DNA of 64,000 nt. Origin: Sclerurus mexicanus (lineage: Eukaryota > Chordata > Aves > Passeriformes > Furnariidae). The stretch is from assembly GCA_013396755.1 (NCBI GenBank), contig VWZF01007170.1, positions 134,291-198,290 of the forward strand. The letters are read 5' to 3'. A model generated the notes under the pieces. It worked only from the letters and a program-made list of their open reading frames with translations, was not told where the DNA came from and searched no databases. Shown piece after piece: positions 46,201 to 58,200 of this stretch; within the stretch, counting starts at the first letter, position 1, and each line of letters begins with the position of its first letter. The translations under genes were made by a program, and so were the position numbers.

Positions 46201-49200
46201 GAGGAATTGTAGGTGATTTTAAATGAAACTATACATAACAACACACTCTCAGCAGCATGTTTGTTTTTAGAACAATAGCATTTGGTTGTGTTTGATTGCT
46301 CAAATGTAATTCAATAACAGAATACTCCACGTTGCTCTGCGGAGGAGCTGAATCCAGAACATTCAGCACATTCCTCCCATCGATATCTGCAGTTCCATGT
46401 TAAGCCAAAATACACACAAATCAGTGGGATAAAATTTTATTTGTGCAACATCACTAACTTAATAGTGTTGGCCAAAGTAAGAGACCTTCGATGTGCCTGA
46501 AATGGAGGTCTGACATCTGAGATTCTCAGTGGAAAGGTGCCTAAGTGAACTAAAGTCACAAAACAGAGGAGCAACATCACTCAGAACCAAAGAGAACATG
46601 CTGACTGCCTTCAGAAAAGCTGAAAGTTCAGTGTCTTTTGCAGTGAAGTGCTGGACCGTGTGCAGTCTGACACCTGGGCTTGCAGATCCCTATTTTGCTC
46701 AAAGAATAATATGAAAAGATAATACGAAAGGAGCAGCTGAGGAAACCTGAACAGGGCACATTCAGCAGACACACGGTGCCTGTTTTCCTCAGGCATCAGG
46801 AGACCACCATTTTCCTGGGAAATGCATTCTTTTTTCCCCCTCCCTTTTAAAGGAAAACATTATCTTGCACAAATGAAAAACCAATAAAAGCACCATACCC
46901 ATCCTGGAAGCCCAATACCACATGGATTTTGAAATTGTTCTGGAGTCAAAGCCATTTGTGTGTGATTATCAAGCCACACAATCTAACTGCAGGTTTAAAA
47001 AAATCTCATGCCGAATTTTAGCTCTTGCCAGAGAAATTCCACCCTTCCTGTTTTCCCAAAGACAGTCCTGATTTTGTTTGCCACCTAAAGGAACTGCTGG
47101 TTCAGCAGGCATTTCCAGTCTCCATCATTAACATCGGGTCATTTACATTTTCAGTTTCTGTTTGAAACTGAGAAAAGGGCAAACAACTTTAAGGAAGTTG
47201 AAAACTGCTAAAAAACTGTGTGTTAATAAACTCACTCCTATCCTGCAGTGCTGAGCACTTTCCTGTTTGAACAGGAATTAAAAGTGTCAATTATATCATA
47301 TAAAATATCATATTAAGTAAGAGCACTTACCTCCACTTAGGATAATGACAGCTATAAATATTGCCAGGTCACTGTCGTCTAATTCCAGTGCATTGAACTT
47401 CACAGCAAACTCAAACTTGGGCTCCATAAAGTCACAAAAAGGTTTTCTCAGGCTCTTCAGGAACTCCCGCGTCATGAATCCTTGTCCTTCAGATATAAGA
47501 ACTCCGTCTTTGTTCATGAGAGAAGCCAGGAGAGTATATATGATCTCGTGGACCCCGTATTTCAGGAGAGTTACTTGATCGTTCAGGTCGAGACTGACGA
47601 ACCCCGGGATGTTCTTGGCAAACTCCGTGATCTCCTGCACGGCCTCCACGGAGCGGAACTGGCAGCGCTGGAAGATGCGGATGGCCACCTCCTTGTTCTC
47701 CTCCTGCAGCGGGGACACGTGCTTGCACTTGATCTGGTCTTCCCCCATCATTAGCGAGTTCATGTCATAAATTACAAACGGCTGCAAGAAAAGGAAAAGT
47801 CCCTTTACTTCCAGGAGCCCTCGGCAGGAGCGTTTGCCCCCCGGGCAGCGGGAGTGGGCGAGGGGCAGCAGCCCCCCGGAGCCCCAGAAGCACCGCGGGA
47901 GGTTGAGCCGAAGAGGGAGATCTCCCCAAACTCTTAGAGCAAAGACCCTCCCAGTGTTAAAGGAAAGGCCAAACAGTGCTTGGGATTTCTCTCACACTCT
48001 GTGAATGTGCATTGTGAAAACACTTGGGACTTCGGCTGACACGGTTTGAAATCATTTTAATGACTTGGGGGAGAGGGGCAAGGAACACTATTTTAACAAA
48101 TCCATGATTTTTGCCTTTTTTTTTTCTTGTTTGCTTTTTGTTTTACAAACGTTCTGTAATTCCAGATTTCGAAATTTGGAATGCACTTCTGAGCCTATCT
48201 CTTCTTTTTTGCAAAAACACAGATTTTGCTCACTTTCCTTTCTTTTTCTTTTCTTTTTGGATGACATTTTGATTCCTTCATATACTGCCCTGTTGTTTTC
48301 AAGGTCTAACCTCCTCGGAAATACTGCAAGCAACATCAACTTTCTGGTATTGATTATCTGATAAATGTAACCTTTTGCTATTCCTTCCTTTAAAAATAGT
48401 CAAGTTAGAATATATTTACACTCACACAACTTGTCTATGGGAAAAACCCCATAAATAACATGGTATAAACTACAGCAACACAATTCAGAACACAAGAATG
48501 AGTCTAACTCCGAAATAAACTCAACTGGAATAAATTGATTTTAAAGGCAGATTAGAAAAGCAGTGCCAGAATATGTTCATTAGGATCTGGAAACAATCTG
48601 TTTTGGAATATCCAAAATTAGCTTCTGGTTTTAAAGAAGTGGTTAAGTGAGAATTTCTCAAATTTATTTAAAGACTCTTTTCTTTAGACAAGAAATGACT
48701 GACTAGTTCATCAGTGCACTGAACAAATGTCCACTGATATGAGTAGGTTTGCCAACATACTTGATTAATTAATTAAAATTCAAGGAATGATACACCAACA
48801 ATTGGACTAGAGAAATGCTTTTTAAAATTATAGATCCTTTATTGCCTCAGATTCTAACGCATTATTCCTACAGGTGCTCATTCTCATGGTTTCCTATGCA
48901 CGAAATGTTGCAGAACAGACTCAAAAATAACCCAACCCTTCGTGCCCATAGTGGCTGCTCCTCTCCCACACAAGCAGGTTTTAGAAAATCCTACAGTTCT
49001 GTTCCTATTTGACTGAACCAGTCTGGAAGCCAAGTCAGTCCCCACAGAGCTGAAATGATTGTGCTGACACAGGAGCATTTCAGCCTCCAAACTTGTTCTA
49101 GAATCTGTCCCAAGCCAGGAGGACAAGGCATTTTCCAAGGTGTGAGGCTGTTTTGGCAGCAGCAAAGCCATCCTGCACACACACAAATGCACATCCACAA

Positions 49201-52200
49201 ACACACGCGTGTATGTGCACACACGTGTGGCACAGTGGAACGCCACGACTGCAGAAGATCATTTAAAAATGCATCTTTTAGGTGATTTCTTTCTGTTTTT
49301 TCTAGTGGAGCACCAAGTAAAAGAAATCTAATCTGGCACACTTAAAAAACTTCTAATAAAAGAGAAAAATTTAATTGATGGCATATTTATGGTTTTTTCC
49401 CTCTCACGCACACACATATATATATATTCACATATATATATATAAATTATATGTATAAATTCGTATATATAATTCACATATAAATATATAGACATAAATT
49501 AACATATATCTATATAAATTGACATCCATATAAGCTCACATATATATAAATTCATATATGTATAAAAAACTGCCATATATACATATAAAAAATTCACGCA
49601 CACACATACATATATCCCTCTAATTCATGGGCCCAGATGTTTGTCAAGTCCCCAGCACAGCAGAGCAGCAATACACGTGTTGATTGAGTTGTGTGACAAC
49701 TTCAGAGAACCTTCCAGGCCAGAACTGGGGTTTGGGGATGTGCCTGGGAACTCCCAAACAAACTTCCCGGAGGTGCGTGGCAAATGGAAGGTGAGAGCGC
49801 TGTGGGAGACCCTGCCCAACGCCCTGCCACCTTCCCCCGTGGGCAGCTGCAGCAAAAGGGATCAGGCCTGCCCACGTGTTTAGGGTGAAGAGAACTAAAG
49901 AAGACACATAATTACACACCTCACTTCTATTCCTTTCCCCAGTGCAGGTACATGCTCTATTCATTCTTTCCCAATAACTATGGTTCTGATACAGAGAGGG
50001 AACTGCAGAAAGACTTGGAAAAAGCAATGGCCTTCAAGTGGCCTCAGCATAGCAGTTTCTGGAGAATAAACAAACCATGCTAGTTCTAACCTTACATATT
50101 CCATGCTGAGTGTTATCCAAACTGTATGTTTACCATATCTAAAGTTTTTACGTGAGAGGTGCAACCAATTCAGTGACAACACTGAAATTAGTATTTTAAC
50201 TGTTTTTAAAGAAAGGAAGAAAGTCTGAAATACATCCAGATTCTTTCCTGTCTTTGAAATTATTAAAGAAAATAAAATACAGTCTCTGTTATAATCCTGA
50301 CAATAAAATTTATGGCAGTGATCCTAGAAAATATATCAAAGTAAGAGTTACAAGTTTTGGAAAACTATTTTGCTCTTTTGGTATTAAAATAGTGACAAAA
50401 TGACAAAATTTAAAACCTACCAAAATGATCAGGTCTTATTTATCCTCCCCTATGACAGAGAAGATGCATTGCCAGTGAAGTTTCCTCGGCAACCCACAAA
50501 TACATGTATCAGTATTTCTTACGTTTCCAAGACTTTCTTGTGCATTCTCCTAAAATTCATATTGCACCACCACAGAACCATGATCCGAGCTGGGATAACC
50601 CAGCTAAAAGCAGGAAGACATCAGAGCATCGTAAGAAGGAGCATCACAGCTCAGCCCGGCCGTGTGTTGGTGCTGGGAATGATCTGACACTTAGGAAAAG
50701 GAGGATTCCTTTGGGGACAGCTACTGCTGATAACACCCTGTGACATGGATGTTTGACTAGGATAGCAACCAACTCCTGACAGCTGGATATCCACCTCAAA
50801 CAGATAGTGTGGGAGATAACCTTTGGGGAAGGAGAAGGAAAACGGGAAGAGAGGATCAGAGAATAGAAAAAGGTTAAGATGACCTTCAAATTCTTGTACT
50901 GGTTTCAAGTATTTTATTAGGTGAACTTGAAGTTTTTTCAAATAATGTTTACTTATTCTATCTAAAAACATTTCCTGTGTTTCAGACACAGCTTGACATA
51001 CGTAACTGCCAACAGCAGAGGTTTTTTCTGCCTTTTTTTTTTGTTTTGTTCTGTACAAAAGAGATGTGTTGTCAATGTGGTGAATCATTTGCTCAAAAGA
51101 AAGGAAGGAAAAAAGAGGCAACTAACTGATTTGTCTGTGGTCTTTCCCGTCAAGATCGCCCTCGCCTTGGCTTTGGTCAGAGGGAAGGACTTGATGTAGG
51201 AGTCGTACAAGTGCTTGGCGAGCGCTCGCAGGTCGGCGGACTCGGGGTTCAGCTGCTCGATGTCGCTGGAGATCTCGGCCAGGAGCTTCTCCTTCTCCGC
51301 CTGCGGCATCCGCCCGAACCTGATGGCTGAAGAACACGACAAGGAGTCACCGCGCCTGCAGCGGCACCGCACAGCCCTCGGGGAGCTCCTCGGGCACCTC
51401 TGGCCGGGGGCTCTCGAGGCTCGTGTTACACAGGGGTCGGGCAAGAGAAAAGAGCATTTTCTCCAGTAACACGGGCAAAACAGCTCGAGTGCTTTAAAGA
51501 GATATAAACAAACGGGTCTCGAAGAGGAAATAACATATTGTGCTTAGAAATGCAAATCTATTGTCAGCTCACCTGACAGGGTTGGTGAAACCCCCTGTTT
51601 TTACCTCCAATCTAAATAAAATGTAAAGAATATTTAAGATATTAAAATTCTGTTGGCTTAGGGTAGGAACCACCTTTCAGCCTCGTATTGTTTTGGGCAA
51701 ATCACCACATGGATCTCAGATTCTTCATCTGTTTAGGAACAAAACCCTCACATGCCTTGAAGAAATAAACTCCTAAATAGTTCAGTAGAACTTAATGTAG
51801 CAAGTGCTTTCTACAAAATGTTACCATAAGAATTATGGAATGAGAAGGAAGGTTTTACAGGGAATGAAATAACCAGAAGAGGTTGAGTTCTTCACGGTGC
51901 CTCTGTGTACATGGAGTATTGAAAGAACAGCAAAGGGTTCTACCTCATCATATGATCTCACAGTTGCTCAGTCCCAACCCAGGGCAGTCTCTAAACCTCC
52001 TACTTTTACACCCCTGTCCTTACCGTCCAAGACACTGTTTATTCATATGAGGACTGAACTTGGTTATATTTCAAATGAGCTATCAAGATCAAGACTGATT
52101 TATCATATGATATTTCAGCAAACAGAGTTTATTTTATGAAAACAAAATAGAACAAAAGAGCATCAAAATAAAAAAACAGAAGGAAGAAATAAAAGTTTGC

Positions 52201-55200
52201 ATTTTGCCCTTAGGGGGAAATAGAAATATTATGAATACTTTTTCAGTGGTTACTGTCTTCCTCGGATAAAGCAAAAGCGCTGTTAAGATCATACATATAG
52301 ATGATTATATTAGGCATGTTTATTTTGGGAAGGACCAACCACTTTTCTTCTGTGACTTTTCTTGCAGTACGTTCATGGGCAAAAATGACACTTTTTTTCA
52401 AGAGTAAATAATTATGCCAGAAAACAAAACCCCCTTTCTCATTTTTCACATACGATATTTATTAATCAGTTGTTTTATTTCGTGGCTGTAGAAACAAGGT
52501 TGTTTATTTTTACAACTGTTCTACATTTCTCTTTCAGCAAACTCAGTCTCAGGATGCTCCGCGTTGAATATTTCAGATTTGCTCGGTTATTCTTTATCTT
52601 CAGGTAATTGAAGCCCAGCAGGAGACGTGACCCTGCTGTGGACTGCTCGTGAGAGCTGAGCTTTGCAGGAGAGACTGGAGAATCTGCAATCTCACTGGCA
52701 CAGGACTCCCTTTCACCAGGGTTATCTTTACGAACAAGGGATAAAAAAAGGGGACAGGGATATTGCTTCCCCTTCCTATGTTTTATTATTAACTTAGCTG
52801 CAAAATAGTTCATACACTCCCCCAGGGCATTGAAATCAATAGGAATTTATTTTCATTTTTCTACCTTTTTTATTTCTCTGCAGTGCCCTGTTTCATCAGG
52901 TACCTCCTGGGACATTCGTAGTGATACAGCACAGTGTATGTGCCAGCTGTGCCCCTGATTACTGACACAGAATTGTTCAGTGCAGAGATTTGATTGAAAA
53001 GATCAGGGCTTTCCAAAGCAGAGGTTGTTCTGTCACTAGAGAACAAATGACTCAGCTTTAGAACAGTATTCTGTGAAAGAACAGAAGCCAGACTGGTAAC
53101 AAACATCTTGCTGCAAAGTCGTACATTCAACCGGTGTCTGATTTTTCAAGGAAGTATGCTGGAATTCAGAGGGATAGCTTCTTTTTTAAAACTGCAGGAA
53201 GTTTTCCACGTGCAGGTATCTAAGTACTGTTGCAAGCCAGAGTAAATCAGTTTTGCTTTTAGTTCTGAGTATAAAGTGACAGTATAATATGCATACTGTG
53301 TTTTCTAAACATGCCCCTGATCCTATGGCTGGATCCCTGTGTAGTTTCTTGTCTCCTTGGAAATAATAAATAACAACTTCTATTGCACCTATTTTTTTAA
53401 TGGAAAGTAGGATTGACTGAGGGTGTTCCAGAATCCCATTTCTGATGTCCTTATCCCCAGCAAAGGGCACCAAATTAGCTGTGCAAAGTTGGCAGGTGTT
53501 ATATGCCCCAGTGCTTCTAATATAGAATTATTTCTATTAATTTACAGATTGCATTTGCATTCATCATACTGCAAATATTTCATTTACCGTTAATAGTTTT
53601 GGAGTAGATGCCTTCTTTCACTTGCCATTTAACTTTATTTTGTGATGGGGATACTTATTTTCCTGAAAAGTACTTTGTGATATCTTCACGAAGAATGCTA
53701 TAAAACCTATTATTTATTACTGTGCTACTTTTTAGTACTCTCCCTTGTTGATATTATATCTAATTTTTTGAGAAATCGTATAGTTTTTATATATATGGTC
53801 AAAAATGGCTGCGAAATTATTGTTAAATGAGAGCATTGTTTTCACTGTGCTAAATTTTGTGAAAGCAAACACCTTTATGCATAATTTGCTAGGGAGGTAA
53901 AGCCCAAAGAGGCAGAGAAAGACTATTTCAAATGAAACATGATTACGACTCATAGAAATTGATATTTATTTCTAAGGAATATTTGGCATGGGGGCTCATG
54001 ATGCTAATTTTCTACAAAGAAAATATTCCTGCAGTAATTTTTAAAAAATATCATTTTTGCTTCCTTCTGTGGAAATGGAAGAGAAGCACCCAAAGCCAAG
54101 AGAAGGGGTGAGCGGCCCCGAAAGCTGTGCCATCGGTGTCAGAGCAGCCCAGAGCCCACCGGCACTGCAGAGCCCGAGCAGCTGAGCCAGGGGCCGCAGT
54201 GGGGTCTCCTCCACCGGCCCAAACCTGGGGTCAAGGCTGTCACGCGTCTTTATTTTTGTATGGATTGTGCGTTTATTAGCAATCTGTTGTTCCCACATCT
54301 GATTGTTTCTTTCTAAATGGGTGTTTTTAGGGCGGATTACCAGCAATGGATCCTTCATGACCCACTTTTAAATACTATCCCTATTTCATGTTCATGTTTG
54401 GAAGATTTCTCATGTAATTCATGAATTATGAGAATAAAGGTTCCTAAAGAAAAGGTGATCAGGATTCAAAAGTACATTTTCAATGTAACAATTCATTAAC
54501 AACATTAAGAGCTGTGAATCAAACTTTTCTCTTGTACAGTTTCATAGGCTGTAATAGGATGTAATATATTTTTAATGTTTAGAATATTTGTTATAAATAT
54601 ATATTAGTTGCAGCAGATTCCATCCAATGTTTATTGGAATTGCAGGCAAAATTTGGAGCAAAATTTAGTTTTGTGGGACTAGTCTAGCAGTTTCCTTTTG
54701 GAAAAATCATTGTCACTGTAACTTTCAGGGGACTGAGACAAAAGTCAGGGGGAGGTGAGGCACCAGGAGGTTTATGGAAGGAGTTTGGAAAGTGGGATTT
54801 TTGATGAGAAGGGAAGAAGGAGAGGTTGATGACAACACTTACAAAGGTTAGGTTGGAAAAAGAATTCAGAGGGTGGATAAGAAGTCACGGCATTTCTGGT
54901 GGCCGAGGAATATTTCAAGGATGGGTGACATCCTTTCCTGCTTTGCCCTCCTCCCCCCTCTGTGTCCCTGCCCTCATCTTTTGTTCCCTGCACCGTTTAT
55001 CCTCCTTTCTGTTCATTTTGTCTCTCTTCCACCTGCCCTCACAGCAGACCCTGCTTCCTGCTCTGGAATCACAGCTTGCTGCTCCTGCTGCGAGACTGGG
55101 AGGGCTCCAGGTGGCAACTCCTCCCCAGCAGCACAGGACCCTGCAGCTCTGGGCACTGCTGCAGCTGGAACGTGGGATGTCTCCCTTCCCTTGCGCAGTT

Positions 55201-58200
55201 ATGTCTTTTACTTGCACTTACAGTTCTCCAAATGTCAGCAATATAACACCTATAGAGTAAGACACTGCGTGCTACATCATATCCTTTGGCTTCTCGTGGT
55301 AAAACGAGAATATTTACCCTTATGTCAGATTTTACTGCCTGGAGAGTCACTCTGATTTCTTACGGACTGTTCTGTAGCCACCCTACTGTTCTGATTGTCT
55401 GGATTATTTTTGAGCATAAAGGAGTCCCCACATAGATCATAAATACAGTTTCTCACATTGGAAAACACAAGACAGAGCCAAGGTGGGTGCCTGTCTCGTG
55501 CTCAGGCTGAGCAATTCCCTGCTCCCAGAACCGATGGTAAAGACACTGCCATGCGTTCTCTTTTTAACATTACGGTACTTAGGTTTATATAAATGAAGTC
55601 TTTTAGTAGAACAGAAAAAAAATGAATGACGTTTCTGAAATAAAAGAAACAAGCTTCTGCTTAGTGGTACTTCAGAATACAATCTGAGCAACTCAGGGTT
55701 AAACACAGAGCAGCACTGTGGCTAGAGAAGGAAAGGAAAATAATATTCAAAGCATGAGAACACTACTGTCTTTTTTAACCTTTAGCCAAGTGGTATGTAG
55801 CATTTATACGTGAAAAAATGTGGCTGTAGCTGCTGTCTCCTTGCATTCCCTGTTTTTGCAAGTGCCCTGATCCTTTTGCAATAACGTATCTACACAAAGA
55901 CAGACACAGAGTGCAACCCCCAGGCACAAATAATCCGCATTCTGATTCCAAGCATTTAGAATTCAGATGTGATGTGGCTGAACTTTAATCTGTAGACGTA
56001 CCATTAGAAAGTGTCTCAGTGTCATTGGCAACATTCAGTGTTGATTTCTTTATGCTTCTTCATAAAGGTTTTGTCTTCAAAGTGAAATTCAGCTCTTTTT
56101 TATAAATTTGTATATAAATTATGAAGGAACGAATGGAATGTAGCCAGAGTGGGCAAAGGGCAAATGTAGTAGGCAACACCTGAATAGAAACACTGGCTCC
56201 CTGTTAGGTGACCTCCTGGTTGGAGCAAAGGGAAATGTTCCTTTGAGCCCTGGCACAAATGGCTCTGCCCTTGCCCCCTCCTCTCCAAGCCTCTCTCCAA
56301 CTCCTACAACCATGGCCCCCTTTGGTGGCACAGCTTCTGCCTTGGCAGAGGCTGAACAGGAAAACATGGAAGGTGAAGGGTTAATTTTAAAACTATTCCT
56401 TATGTTACTGAACCAGAGAGGCTGGTCTTGGCCTTCCCCCTCTTGATGGAACTGCACTTGGTTCCCATTGGCCCAACTGGAAGCTGTGTTCCCGGGTTAT
56501 GGGACAGTTTGGCATGCACCTTGAAAATAATAATAATAAAACCTCCTGAATTACTATAAAAATACCCACAGTAGCATTTCAAAATTAGATTTATTTTTAA
56601 GTGTTACTGTTGCATCCCAGGAATTTGAAAACCATATTTTCTATTAGCAAAACATTTCCCATACCAATTTACATTCAGTGCATGTATTAACTTCAGAAAC
56701 CACAGTCAAACTTTCCTCTTGGGGACAGTACACTCATTTTTCATATTGAAAATAATGAAAGTTCTAAAAAAACCACAGAGGAATTATTTTCCCAGTCATG
56801 TTTGCAATTCTTTACCCTTAGAATTACATAAGTCTCTATGTTATGACAGTTAATTCCTGTTTTTACTCAGCTTTGCCAAAGCAAGGCAACAAAGAATCTT
56901 CATTATGTCTCTGTGTCCAAACATTCATAAGTATTTGCACATGAATTGCTCTGTTAATTTTGAAGTTCAGAGGGACTTTCTTATAAATTCTATGGAAGAG
57001 AGCAGTATCGTGCCATGCTTCATGTTATCTGCTTACCTATGGTAAAGAAGGCAACCAGAGAACCAGAGAGAATTGCAAACACCTTTCCTGTCTAAGGCTA
57101 CAAATTCTCCTATCAAAGTCGAGCTGCTATTATTCCCAAAGTTTCATCACGTTCTCCAGTCCGTTTTTCATGATAAAGTTTTCAGCTTACAGGAAAGGCC
57201 CATTGAGCTACAGCATGCAAAAGAGTCTTGTCAAAAAATAAGACAACGAGCTGAAAGTAACAATTACACCAGAAATATGCTCAGGAAGAACTGCCAACAG
57301 TGTAATGGAGAGTAAATCCAACTCACACGTTACATTATGTCAAGAAGTGCAAATTTCTACCTCTGATTTTTATGTCACATACAGTCTCCCCAACTCAGGG
57401 GCAATGTCTCTGACGTGTTTCTAAACTGCCTGGTGTAAAGAAACTGAAGACTCCAGGTGTTAAAGCAGCACATTCAGTGATCTTATTAATGTGTCATGTT
57501 ATTTTTCAAATGAAACATTACTGTTTTAAAATACGCTTTGTGCACTTACCATTATGTGACATTCCAACAGCAAGGCATTTCTGAAATCTGCAGTACTGAC
57601 ATTTATTTCTGCTTTTCTTATGGATACGGCAATTAAGATCACATCTGTCATAAATTAGCTTTAATCTGATTGTTCTTCGAAAAAAGCCCTGGAGTAAACA
57701 TAAAAACATGTAAAAGGATGCAAGAACTGCCAGTGGCACCAGTCCCTTCCCTCCACACAGAGCACCTCCCTTGCACAGCGTGAGCTGCGCTGGGGCCAGG
57801 TGCATTTCCAAGGGAAACAAGGCTCCTGTGCCCACCCCATCTGCTCCTGTTCTGATCCTGTCAGCCTTTGGCAGCTGACTTTGCTAGGGGGGTAACATTC
57901 TCAGAAAGCTGAAGAAGCTTATGGGAATCGAGGGGGTTTAAAGGACATTAGGGGTGTAAGTTGGGAGCTGAGAATGAAGAGCACAATGCCAAAGGAAGCG
58001 AAGCTCCGTTTGTTCCACTGCTCATGTGACAATTTATTAGGAGATAAACATGACATTTTCAAAATCTGAAGTTCACTACCGATGTATAAAAATTTTTATA
58101 AACTATAGCAAACCAAAAATTCTGCCAACAGTAGTTTCATCTCTAGTAAGTAAAAAAGATTGTGAGTTATTTCTCCTTTTACAGTCTAAAGATGGTTTCT

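Larger units (their letters stand above)
47782..51126 (-). other. PPARG: PPARG intron 4 (3.3 kb)
   Basis: Intron between the hinge exon and the main ligand-binding exon. It is T-rich on the plus strand at 48105-48260. It contains an alternating purine-pyrimidine CA/CG tract at 49201-49229 and a TA-rich microsatellite at 49400-49620. No extra coding exon was found. Confidence 0.8.
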
